A stretch of DNA of 64,000 bases from Enchytraeus crypticus (taxonomy: Eukaryota > Annelida > Clitellata > Enchytraeida > Enchytraeidae), in the NCBI GenBank assembly GCA_905160935.1, contig CAJHZI010000478.1, positions 1,502,001 to 1,566,000 on the forward strand. The letters are read 5' to 3'. Of this stretch, positions 21,480-33,000 are shown in pieces (position 1 is the stretch's first letter; every line of letters starts with the position of its first letter). A model generated the notes under the pieces. The model worked only from the letters and a program-made list of their open reading frames with translations, was not told the origin of the DNA and made no database searches. The position numbers and the translations under genes were made by a program.

Positions 21480-21900
21480 CCTCAGTTGAGCGGCATCCCT
21501 CCCCTTTCCGTCCTACAGGCTACGGCTAAAGAGGACCTGACATCTCCGTTAATGACAAGTATTCCCCGCCAATTAGGCTAATTACTGCTGGTTTATCGGA
21601 TTCTCTTTGCTCTACAGTAATTATTAGGACTAACCGGCAGATGCCATGCTAACCGCCAATTATCAATGCTAACTGGTAGTGACTGTAGATTACGCGTGTT
21701 CTATGCCACGTCACTAACTGTGATTAATTACCCCGTTAACGCCGTTGCGATTGGTTAATCAGATATTGTTCAATGTAGGTGGACCAATTACAGATGGAGG
21801 ATTCTACTAAGTTTGAAATGAATTGTCGAGCTCGCACACTTTGAGGAGAGGGGAGGCGTTAAAGAATCCGCTCATTGGGTGTCATCTGCTAGAATTAATT
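21480..21900 (-). promoter_or_regulatory. probable promoter region upstream of TATA box
   Basis: It is more GC-rich than its surroundings. It contains a pyrimidine-rich stretch (ccctcccctttccgtc) and CCAAT-type motifs on both strands. No ORF is present. Which factors bind is not deducible by eye. Confidence 0.4.
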
Positions 21901-21939
21901 AAAGTTATAATTTGTCATTTTTAACCCTCCCTACCTATA

Positions 21940-22206
21940 ACTCCACATTCTTTAGGGGTCTAATAATTATACTATCAGGTCTATATTCTTTAGTGGTCTA
22001 ATAATTATATTATCAGGTCCACATTATTTAGCGGTCTAATAATTATATTATCAGGTCCACATTTTAGCGGTCTAATAATTATATTATCAGGTCCCCATTA
22101 TTTAGTGGTCTAATAATTATATTATCAGGTCCACATTATTTAGTGGTCTAATAATTATATTATCAGGTCCACATTATTTAGTGGACTAATAATTATATTA
22201 TCAGGA
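21940..22206. repeat. 38-bp tandem satellite, about seven copies
   Basis: The unit ggtctaataattatattatcaggtccacattatttagt is about 38 bp (one copy 36 bp). It runs with few substitutions from near 21,957 to 22,205, immediately upstream of the putative promoter. The first half, taataattatattat, is nearly palindromic. Confidence 0.92.
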
Positions 22207-22281
22207 CCCAGGACCACATTCGTTCTCACTTTTGATCTCTATTAAGAGCACACTACCAATAACCAAATCATCTTTGAAACA

Positions 22282-22416
22282 GGAGCCAGTGGCGAAGTCG
22301 GTAAGATACTCGATCGTGGTATCAGTTGGTGCGGGGTTCAATTCCTGGGCTCTCCCGTCACTGACATCGCTTTCGAGTGAGGAAGCGATGAGGTTAACCG
22401 TAGCTTTAGCCTTTTA
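22282..22416 (+). mobile_element. tRNA-derived SINE (family 1)
   Basis: gagccagtggcgaagtcggt starts the copy. B-box region gcggggttcaattcctgggc, then tcactgacatcgctttcgag and gaggttaaccgtagcttta. One of the better-preserved copies. Confidence 0.88.
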
Positions 22417-23184
22417 TAATAATATCTCCATGGTTGCAATAAAGAAAAGCAATACAACACAGTTGGTGTTAGTACTTCACACGTACAGCTTTTAATGTTC
22501 ATAGCATTCACAACACACTACAATCGTAAAAACCGAGACACACTGAGGCAACTGTACAAGCCTATAAATAATATCATAGAATAAATACAATTATGCTACA
22601 AATATGATAATGATAATGCATGAACACATCACGCAATAAAAATATGGCACATTTACATATCATATTTTATAATTAACGAAATAAATTAATAACGCGTAAT
22701 TAGACTAAAAACAATTCAAGTTAATACCAAGATAATAAAGATTAACAAAGGCTTAAGCCTTCACAAGCCCACAAGAAATCGTTGCAATGAAGTTTCATTT
22801 TCGTCAAGAAAGTTACAAAAATAATACTTGTAATTTATAGGTTAATGTCGCAAATAATAAATAATAAATATTACTTATTTATATGTTCATGAAGCAAATA
22901 ATAAATATATAACTCCACTTATTCAAAATTCTTCCGGATATCCTTCTAACTTTCTAAAATAAGATAATCTATTCCATAAAATGCACTTAATTTCAACCTA
23001 CTATGGGTATAAAGCATTGACAGGTAGCAGAGCAATCACTACATTCTAGACATATACACTGTAAGTGTAGAATACGAAAATTCGTTTTATATCGAATGAA
23101 TTCGTGTGATTGGCAGCAAATATCGACAAATTAATAAAATTAAATACAGAACAGAGACAATTATAAATGCTATAATTGTATAAT

Positions 23185-23275
23185 AATTTAACGTTCAACT
23201 CTTCATCCAAGGATGAAGTCATGGACGTCCCAACGGCACACATCACTACAAGCCAATTCAGCAACATAGATCTGA
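23185..23275 (-). repeat. stem-loop/ACGTTAA tail family
   Basis: taataatttaacgttcaact, cttcatccaaggatgaagtc and atggacgtcccaacggcaca. Here the hairpin is perfect (cttcatcc-aa-ggatgaag). Confidence 0.65.
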
Positions 23276-23402
23276 AAAACATACGTTGAAGATAAGTAAG
23301 ATCCTAAACAATGCTGGTTTGGTGAAGAAAGATGATCGGAGCAGATACTGTATGTGATTAGAGATGTATTGGAGATCCATACATGAATAGAATCGTTTGA
23401 TT

Positions 23403-23530
23403 TGTAGCAATAGAATGGTTGAGATGGTAGCACAAGTATCAAGTGGGTAGGACGTAAAAGGTTCGACTCCTGGCCGGGTTGTTAATAAGTGTATACACTG
23501 ATAAAACGAACAGGCGTTAAGCTTGAACTT
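23403..23530 (+). mobile_element. tRNA-derived SINE (family 2-like)
   Basis: gaatggttgagatggtagca, then the B box region aaggttcgactcctggccgg, then gtgtatacactgataaaacg, aacaggcgttaagcttgaac. The tail also appears just upstream of the CDK2AP start codon near 37,548. Confidence 0.7.
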
Positions 23531-23929
23531 ATACCTCAGGTTTTTCAATCAGATTTCCTTTTAGCCACGTAAAACCTATCTGAGACATAGAGACGACAAG
23601 CAAAGTCACTCTTGGGCTACTTCCTGCATAATGGAGCTAGTATCAATCAATAACAAATCAATAAGAATTTATCGTCAGCAAAAAGCTTAACCTGGTCTCT
23701 TCTATATTAAAAGCACCAATTGAATGTCAATAAATTCAGTTCAATTAGCCAACAATACACATTAACGAAGGCCACTATTTTTCTCTCCAGTTAACTGGGT
23801 GTTCCTCTAGTCACAGAACTGTTCACATGTAAAGTAAAGTAAACACGCATTATAGTGAAATGATCAACTATGTTGATATCTATCACTTTAAATACCACAT
23901 GTTTAAAACGTTAGACAATTTAGACCATT

Positions 23930-24060
23930 TTCCGTGTAACCAGTCCAGTGAATGTCCGAGATTTTACTGTCAGATCGGCGCTGCTGGAATTCGAAACCGT
24001 GAGAGTTCAATTCACCTCAGGATCAGTCATTTAAAACTTCATCACGTTACTCCAACGCTA
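23930..24060 (+). repeat. possible tRNA-like SINE remnant
   Basis: gtgtaaccagtccagtgaat ... gctggaattcgaaaccgtga has tRNA-like spacing of A and B box motifs but is heavily diverged. Tentative. Confidence 0.3.
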
Positions 24061-24884
24061 TTGAGACATTCTAAAAATACTTAGAATTCATTCATGTAAA
24101 TACTTAGAACGCGTGGTAAAACATTCTAGAAACAAACCACAGCAGCAACTGAAGAGTAAAAATACAGACTACAAGAATATAAATATAAAATCAGTAAAAC
24201 AAGCAAAGACTTTGTTTAGCACAAGAGATTTGGGCATTTTCAGAGACTCTAAGATAAATAGCTAAAGTGTTAATTAGGTTAGCAAATCGTTTCGCCAAAA
24301 AATCATTCACTACTTTACTTATAATTTTATTATCTTTCTGCAAAATATATGTTCATGATTCAGTATTAGGCTGCACAAATTCTTTGTAAAACGTCCACGC
24401 TGAAAATAGATACGCATTAAAACACATAATGGTGATCTCTATAGGACCACTGCTCAGATGGAGTTGGCTTGAAGATTCTTAAATAACGCATTTTTGTTAT
24501 TTAATATCATCAGGGGTTTTGAAGTTGCACAAATTGAAGTGTTTTTTTTCTTCAAAAATAGTCCTCAACAAAATTATCTCAAACTAATTACAATAACAAA
24601 ACAATTACTTCAAAGTATTAATAGAAAAGATTTGAAATTATATCTACAAAGTACTACATAAACGTTAATAATTATAATCGTTGCTATAATTGATAAAGTG
24701 TCATATTTACTAACTGTTAACAGTTTAATTATTGCAAACGTTAAGAATCTCAGCTTTATAACGATCTGCAACTTGATAGTCACCAACAACTGAATATTCA
24801 ATACAGCATTATATTTTCTACAACGCTAACATTTTGCCCTCAAATACTATAGTGTTACAATCAAGTCAAAATTTTTATTCTTAA

Positions 24885-24995
24885 TAATAATAAAGATTTA
24901 ATGTCCGTTTCATCATACAAGGATGATGTCAGTGATGTCCCCCCATCACATGTCACAATAAATCGATTCACATAAGCTAACATCAGGGTTGTTCT
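24885..24995 (-). repeat. stem-loop/ACGTTAA tail family
   Basis: (AAT)n, gatttaatgtccgtttcatc, atacaaggatgatgtcagtg and atgtcccccc. The flank cacatgtcacaataaatcga extends the similarity with the 23,185 copy (cacacatcactacaagcc). Confidence 0.6.
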
Positions 24996-26807
24996 AACTT
25001 TACAATGTTCATTCACAGTTCGGTATATTTATCATCATGAGGTTCTCTTCAATATTAATACACTTCAATAACAGGAAAAACTATTCTGTAACATTGTTAT
25101 TAATCTATACAATTTTATAAACAGCAGAGAAACTTAATACACAAACAATTCTACAATAAAAAGCAGGACAGAATAACACAACTGACGATAAAAGTATGTG
25201 TTCAAAATTCATTACACATTTCAGACATATTTTACTTCTTTATATGAAATTTATGCCTAAATCTTAATGCTAAGCGACTTGTAAAATAAAATAAAAATGC
25301 TAAAATGTATACGTAGCAGATATATCAACGGTATTGGTGCTTATATTTTTAATTTAATGGCACAGAACAATATAAATACAGCACCACAACAAGACATATA
25401 TATCTAGCAAATAATTATTTAAGGATTTATACCTTTCAAAAATCAAAACCACTGTTATCCATTCCCACAGGATCAGAAATATTATCCCAGACATTAGTCT
25501 AAGTAAGAAGCATTAACGTTAAGCATAGATCATTATTAGATATTATAAACTGACCACTGATATTATGACATAGAGATACAGATCCAGACAAGCAGTTTGA
25601 GCAAATGGCAAATGGATATGGAGTTTGGATATGTCCATAAGTAAACTCGCTGCTGCATTAAGTATAGGCACACTGCAGAAACAAACATAAATACATAACT
25701 GCGCACCAAGAGAGACAGTTAATGAAATGCACAACTACAGTACGGTTCAGTTAGATTACAGAACAAAGAAGTCGTCGTCATTTCAAAATGGATAATAACA
25801 TGTCTGCATTTTTCATGGCTGTAATATTTGCGAAGAAATTTCTATTTTATTGCTCTTTCAGTAGCAGCCATTAACATATGGACGAATTGTTATGATACTT
25901 TGAATGAGGTTGTCATCAATAAACAGTTCAGTAAAGCTTTAAAAACAAAATAAGTTATCATATATAAATAAAATATATAAATGAAGTATTTGCTATACAC
26001 ATCCTTACATCAAACAGCTAATAAGCAAAATGGATAACTAGCATAGACACAACTATGCACACAGATACACAAACACACATACACATTCACACACATTAGT
26101 GTTCCTAAATTGCATGGAATTTACAACAAAGCGCAACATAAAGAAATTACAACAAGATACAAAACTAGAGCCAGTATTAAACCAGACAGTAAAACAGCTT
26201 GATGTAGGGATATTTTAATGCACTTACTACAACATTATATGTACAACAGTGAGTGGAGGACAAGCAAAGAGAGAAATTACATGTACTATAAATGAATGAA
26301 AGTAGAGACAACAATAACTAAGAAGAATTAGGAAAAATATGCCCAGTGCAATTATATGGACACATGTCAATGTTCAAAGCTATTAAATTAATGCAATTAC
26401 ATCAAGTATTTAATAATTTTTAGGAGTTTTCTATACCGACGAAGTCGTACATATTAATTACAGCCATTGATAATGTATAATCAATGAAATAGCAGCTTCT
26501 GACTCCTTCAGAGAGACTTATAGTTAAAAAACCAAAAAGGAACAAATTCAGAGGCACTGAAGTGTCAAAAGAGAAGTCAACTGAGCTTGAAATAAACCTA
26601 CGCAAAGTAAATGTCAATTCAAGTTAAGTGCGTTGCAAGATATTAGTCCCTATGTCATAAGAATATGATTAGAGTATGTATCTCTCTGATGCCTCTACTT
26701 CGCTACCTTGATTCGATTCAAGATTGCATAAATATTTTTAGCTCACAGTATATCAGGTCCTCTCAGTTATCGTATAGAACAAAATGGAGGAGTAGGTTGT
26801 AGTGTGT

Positions 26808-26868
26808 TTAACGTCAAGGTTCAGAAGTACAAGGCCTCTCTTCAAGACGACCCGACACACTCGAGCTA
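26808..26868 (-). repeat. Jockey-type LINE 3' tail / SINE tail
   Basis: gtgtttaacgtcaaggttca and ctctcttcaagacgacc match, in reverse complement, the last ~50 nt of the Jockey-type LINE (cgtcttgaagagaag...ctgaccttgacgttaaac). The rest of the LINE is absent. Confidence 0.7.
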
Positions 26869-26917
26869 CCGTCACAAAGATTTAGGCAACAGTAAGTTAC
26901 TATTTAGGCTAACTTCA

Positions 26918-26956
26918 GCTGCGATGGCCGAATGGTTAAGGCGTTGGACTTGAAAT
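26918..26956 (+). pseudogene. truncated tRNA-Ser(TGA) 5' half
   Basis: gctgcgatggccgaatggtt and aaggcgttggacttgaaat are the acceptor 5' strand, D arm and anticodon arm of an animal tRNA-Ser with anticodon TGA at 26,951-26,953. After the anticodon the match stops abruptly (aaaatggagg), so the variable arm, T arm and 3' acceptor are missing. It cannot be a functional tRNA. Confidence 0.8.
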
Positions 26957-27819
26957 AAAATGGAGGAGTCCAAACTGTATGGGTATTAAATACAATCATA
27001 CTACTAAATAATTGTGGTGTGTATTACAATATAATAGAAAATAAATATTATACCGTAAATGCAAACAGCACAATGACATTACATGCACAAGTCGTCGAAT
27101 GTAGTCACAATAATATACAAAAATCTAAGATTAACAGCACACAAGCAACTACTAACCAAAATTACTTATTATTATCTACTATTAATAATATAATTAATTA
27201 CTACTGATAATTAAATTAGTTATAAAAATTACAAATAAAGAATAAAATAATAATAACAAATAACTATTTAAAAAACAGCAAAAAATTACTAAAGAACAGT
27301 AAAACATGATTTAACAGGGCATAACTATAAAATTCAATTATTATTACAATTGTCCACCACTGAACAAATCCACTGCTCCAACAATAGAATAATCTTAACT
27401 GAATCTGAATCTATCTTTAAAATTTACTCAATGAATATTATTATTCACAGAAACAATTATTTATTGTTTATTATTATTATTATTTATTCGCAAATTATTT
27501 ATCATTGGGTTTCCTATACATTAAAATAATATTAGAATTACAGTAATTAGTTATCGTTTACAGTTCTATTTCAGTATCTCTTTTCAGAGCACTGCCAAGT
27601 GGCAGGTTCAAGGTACATATTCATACTCAAAAGTCTGCTTTCTCGCTCCATAAGAGCACTCCTCAGATCAACATGTTTGTTATTATTTCATTATTTGTTA
27701 TTAACATAATTTTCGGTATTTTACCCAAATAAAAATTTGACAACTTCCTGAGACTACACAGAAACATGCAATACAATTTAGTAACATCAATCACTGAGGA
27801 TTGATCACACAATCCTTTC

Positions 27820-27872
27820 CCAGTTCCTCCTCCGGAGACGATGTCAGGGACGTCTCAAGCATGTTTTCTTAC
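27820..27872 (-). repeat. stem-loop tail family, variant stem
   Basis: agttcctcctccggagacga and tgtcagggacgtctc. The stem is tctcc/ggaga-like, unlike the tcatcc/ggatga stem of sister copies, yet still pairs. Confidence 0.5.
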
Positions 27873-28329
27873 ATATTCCACGAGAGCAGACCCTAAAATA
27901 AGAAGCGCATTAGATTCTGTACAATACACAAAATATTTATTAAGAAATTAATATTAATTACATATAATATTAATGTACAATATACATAATATTAAATTAA
28001 TTGATCATAAATATAATAAATATTAAAGAAGGCAAAACATAATGCTGTCTTACCACAAGAACAGAAGAGGGACAAACAATAACAGTATACAAGCAATAAA
28101 AGCCTTGAACATAAATGATCGGAGCTGATTCAGTACAGAGCAAACAACATATAGCAACATGTCTCAGCAAATACACGAAGATAGACTTTTAAAAAACAAA
28201 AAAAGTGATGCCTAAACTGATAAACTAATAAACTACTCAACTTTGATTGCTTTGAAAACCAGTAGACAGAATAGAAGATTAAAATTAAAACAATGGCTTA
28301 AACTGTTACGTGATAGGCTACATGGGCAG

Positions 28330-28462
28330 AGCCGGTGGCTCGTAGACAAGTTGTTTGACAGTGGATCAGTAGGTACAGGGTTGAAATCCAGTGCTCTACC
28401 CGTCACTGACATGCTATCGAGCAGGAAACTGACGTTAAACTTGGCCTTAGCTTTACATGCAT
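28330..28462 (+). mobile_element. tRNA-derived SINE (family 1)
   Basis: gagccggtggctcgtagaca, agggttgaaatccagtgctc, tacccgtcactgacatgcta, gaaactgacgttaaacttgg. It is diverged in the A box. Confidence 0.8.
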
Positions 28463-29829
28463 ATATGCAGTGGAATCAATCTGATAAATAACAGATATAA
28501 CGTGTGTGCCTATTATTTTGTTATTCACTCCGAGTGTCAGTAACATAATGCAAGTTGATTTCAGTAAGAGACAGTAAAATTAACATCAATACTGCAAAGA
28601 GATTGTTAAAAGCCCACACCAAAAGCTCACACACGCACACCCACACACACACATCTGTACATTAGGTTCATAAAAAGCATAAGCATCTATTTACGAAATA
28701 CACAATGTATACAAACACACAGCACAAATAACTCTGTGCACAATAGTGGCACCAGCATAAAACCTCTCTGCTACATTTGCACTAGCAAAAACCTCTAAGC
28801 TTAACTAAATAAAAACCATATAAGTTCTAGCATTACACACTCGCACAAGTGGAAAAACAATAAGCTAAATTCATTTCTCCACCTACACAGTGGGAAGGTT
28901 CTTGTGGAGTCAAATCAGTTAAGACATGATCCAAACACAAGCAACTATACAAGCTATAAAACAGCTTTTCTTCATGAAATACATGAACAAAGGCATTGTC
29001 AAGCATATTAACCAGTCCATAAACTCAAAAAGTAGCACCGAAGAAAACAGCAAAAGGAATCAAATCTAACTTTCAATAATTTTAATGGAAATATACAACG
29101 GAGTACATTAACCCGCATTAGCTGCTAAATAAGGCACTCGATATATATAAACATTCCAAGACTATAGCACAACACTGGCACACAGGGGTCAACACACAGT
29201 AAATTCTATTTGTAATAAGAAACTGATTCTACACGCTTGATTTCGGCACAATCAATGTGCCACATTATGGTAAGAATTTATACAAGATGATATAGAGGAC
29301 TATTCTGCACGCAGATCTTGAGGAATAAACGTTCATATGTGCAAATTAAATGCAACAAATAATGTCAATGTCATGAAAACGTTAAAAGCACCAACATGAG
29401 AAACCAAACCTGAAAATCCAAATGCAGAAGAATATCAAAATATCAAATTATAGGCACTATACAGAAACCATGCATATTATGCACACACACGTTAAAAATT
29501 AATGCAAATTATCAAAAAATTACTTCAAATATTATAATATTAAATACTGTACACAACAAGGTTAAGTTTCATACAGCAGCACCAACACTAAATTTAAAAG
29601 TGTAAAAGATATATTAACTTAAAATATTAACTTCTAAATTTTGAAAATAAATTCTCAACACGACGAACTCTTTTTAAGAATGGAGTTTACGATTGCATAC
29701 CACTAAAAGCTCTAATAGTAAAATTTAATTGTAAAATTATTATAAAATAGCTCAAGAATAGAATGTTTCATTGGCTCATTGTGCAAGCACTTTAGATAAC
29801 AGCACGAAGTTTAGAAATGGCCATTCCTG

Positions 29830-29965
29830 AGGTACTGGGATCAATTCTCAGTAGAGCTGATCTGAGAGAATATTCTCAGACATCTACCTTCAGCGTACAC
29901 CGGTACACCAGACGTCTTGAAGAGAAGCCCTTCGGGTTTCTGACCTTGACGTTAAACCCACACTA
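29830..29965 (+). mobile_element. SINE carrying the Jockey-type LINE tail
   Basis: tRNA-like head with a B-box-like gggatcaattctcagtag, followed by gacgtcttgaagagaagccc, a hairpin at 29,924-29,940 and tctgaccttgacgttaaacc. The last ~50 nt match the 3' terminus of the LINE at 16,657. It lies about 50 bp beyond the HMG-gene stop codon, antisense to that gene. Confidence 0.75.
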
Positions 29966-30013
29966 AAAATACCTCCAGACTGCAGAAAAATTGAAAACAC
30001 AATAAAGAACACA

Positions 30014-33000
30014 CTAGGCATTACCGGAAACGTGGGAAGCACTGTTACTAACAGCTGCTTCAACTTTCTGCTGCAGCTGCTGCTGTTCACGGAACAGCTG
30101 CTGCTGCTGCGTCCACTGATGATGGAAGAAATCATTCTGCTGCTTCAGTTGATGAATCAGCGAATATGCTTGTTCAAGTTCTCTCATCAGCTTAAGTATC
30201 TCCTCCGATTTCTCGACTAAATGATTCCGCAGCAGCATCTTCTCGTAGTCTACTGAATTTCGATACAGCTGAATTGCCGTGTCCGTAGCATTCAGACTAG
30301 ATTGATTTGGGATGGAAAGACTGATTTCATTCGCTGGAGAATACTGATTAAGATCATACGAAAGAGATTGCAGATCCAGCAGAGATTTTACGTCATCCAC
30401 TGAGTTGTCAGTGTCGCAGCCATTCAGTAGATCTTCTATATCAGAGTCATGCGATTCTAATTTCATGGAGTTAGGCTGGCTACCATCGGGCACTGAACCC
30501 TCAACATTCTGAGTAGAATGAGAAGTAGACTGAGGTCTAGAATTTCCCGCACCAAAAAATCCCGCATCTGAAATCATCTGCTGCCACATCAGATTCGCCG
30601 GACTGGACGGTAGGGAGGTAGAATTGATTGGATCACTCAACGGTTGATTAACTCGACCCTTAATCAGCTCAGAGCTAAACTGATTTCCTAGCATGCCAAA
30701 CTGCTGCTGCTGCTGCTGAAGAGACATGCCATTGCTATACAAATATAACAGAAAATAGACCTTTTAATAAAACAACCTACAGAGTACTGAATACAACAAA
30801 TAATAGAGTACCTAGTAAAACGTGCATCACTTGAGGGGTGTACCGGATTCCGGTTTGACCGGATTCCAGCACATTTTGCAAATCCGGTTCCGGAAAAACT
30901 TGCCTAGTACAATATACATCACTAGCAAAATGTGCATTAATATATTAATATATTATTAATAATTTATCAGTTTTAATTATCTATAGGATGCCAGTAGAGA
31001 TTTAAAATAAACAATAGTTACAAGCAGAAGTGTCTGTTTAAAAATTAGCTTGTTCTAATGTGATTAGTTATAGGCCTATATTCTAACAGAACAGTTCAAT
31101 ATATCATGGTTTATGTATACCCGAAAACAATAAGCAAGAAATAAATGTTTAAAGAATTTATAAACCAAAATATTGTTCAACCTCCATTACAAAATTAAAA
31201 ATATGATTCAACGAGCCAATAATACAGGGGGCCTATTAAATGACGGCAATATATGCTGGTACTGCTCATAAACCAGTTTTAAAAATCAATGTGTCATCTA
31301 AGTAAGAAATCAATAACTGACAACTAACTTTTGCATTCACAGAACAATTACGCTTTCAAGATTTGGATAAATTGAAAATTTGAATCAAGAAATCAAAATC
31401 CAGATAATATTACAAGGAATCAATAACCTACAACTAACTTTATTACCAGTTGTAAGTGGTGCAATTTATTGTAAATAGAATTATTATTCTATCACTATAT
31501 AATTATAAATAAAGGTTATATTATTCAACTAAACTGGGCAAAAAGTATTAAATCAGCGAAGAATTGAAGCAAAAAATATGTAGAATATAACATTTTGAAC
31601 ATACTCAGAAAGTGCTTCAATGGAACCAAAATTCAGAATGACTTTAGCAATAGAATGATTACACTTCTTCATATATGTACTTGGTATATTAATACTTTAT
31701 AATTTTACACTTTTACATTTTCAACAGCAGAATTTAATGACCAGAACACCTACAGAACATTTTTCTTAAAACCATTGCCACAGCCAATAAAAAAACAAAC
31801 AACTAAATTAAACTAAAAATCTGAGAGCCTAGTAGATAAAGCTACTACACTAACCCAACCATCTGCAAGCCCTGTTGATTCAGGTTTACCACAGCTGCAT
31901 TGCTACGAGCCAGCTGACCGGCCGCAGACATCTGAGCAATGAGCAGTCGCTGCTGCTCTGGTGTGAGATTAGGATTCGACCAGATCTGCGTGCATGATGG
32001 TAACATGCTTAGCGGTAATCCCGCCATGTTGGCGACTGCGCTGAACGGAACGACTGAAGCACCACCGCTGCTTAAACCAACCACGCTGCCATCACCGTCC
32101 TGCTTAGCTGCTATCAGCGGCTGATTTGAGAGCGGCTGACCTTGAACTTGTGACATCAGACCTTGACTTAACAACATATGGCCTTGACCGAACTGCCCCT
32201 GAGTCATCTGACTCGGATCAGGAACTTCTTTAAACTGGCCAAATTTCTGCAAACCCTGACCAATCAGTTGTCCTTGACTTATTACTTGTTCTTGTCCCGG
32301 TGACTGACCTTGACTCAACTGCGAGTGATTCTGTGCCGGTACACCTTCGTGCCTATCTGCTTCAGTGTTCTGTACGGGATGAGTGCTAGTCTTGCTCTGT
32401 CGCGGGGAATTCTGAGGCTTTTCTTTGGCTTCCTTTAATTTCTTTGTTCTCGGTTTGATCAGGTCGCAAGGTTGCAGCCCGTTCTTCTGCATGTACTCCA
32501 ACATTTCAGCGTCGTAACGCAGCTAAAGATCGTCAACAACCAATTAAATTAACTCATTAGCTACTCGGTTAAATAAATATGAAGTTTAAATCTTTCTGAA
32601 AGACTGGAATGTGCAATCTATATATTTGGACAATAAGAATGTATTATACAGATTTAAAGAACCACAGTCGCAAAAGTCTATATACAGCAAAGTGTATTTG
32701 TAAGAACAACCACCAAGTGTTAAGATTTTATAAATATCCTGAAAAATACTATACTATACTACATACTATACTAAAGTTTATACTGCGCACAACTCTACTC
32801 TCTCAATATCGGTTTTACATATCTATGAAAGCACATTCTTTACTATCAGTGTTTCAGATCGAGATTAATAAAGCTGGTAAAGCTAATATTAACATCAGTT
32901 TCCTCACTCAAAAGCGAAGTCAGTGACGGGCGAGCCCAGGTTTTAAAAAAACCCGCACATACTGATCTGCAGTCAAATATTTTACTGACATTGCCACTGG

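Larger units (their letters stand above)
22417..29880. other. long AT-rich region without recognisable exons
   Basis: About 7.4 kb with only short frames, dispersed SINE and tail copies (listed separately) and CA-rich microsatellites near 26,060-26,095 and 28,625-28,655. Part may be a long 3' UTR of the HMG-box gene ending at 30,014, whose transcript runs in this direction. I see no splice-bounded coding exon on either strand. Confidence 0.45.

Noticed and set aside
30840..30905. Repeated accggattcc blocks resembling a sequence near 62,880
   Set aside because: Similarity is short and imperfect; I could not define an element boundary.
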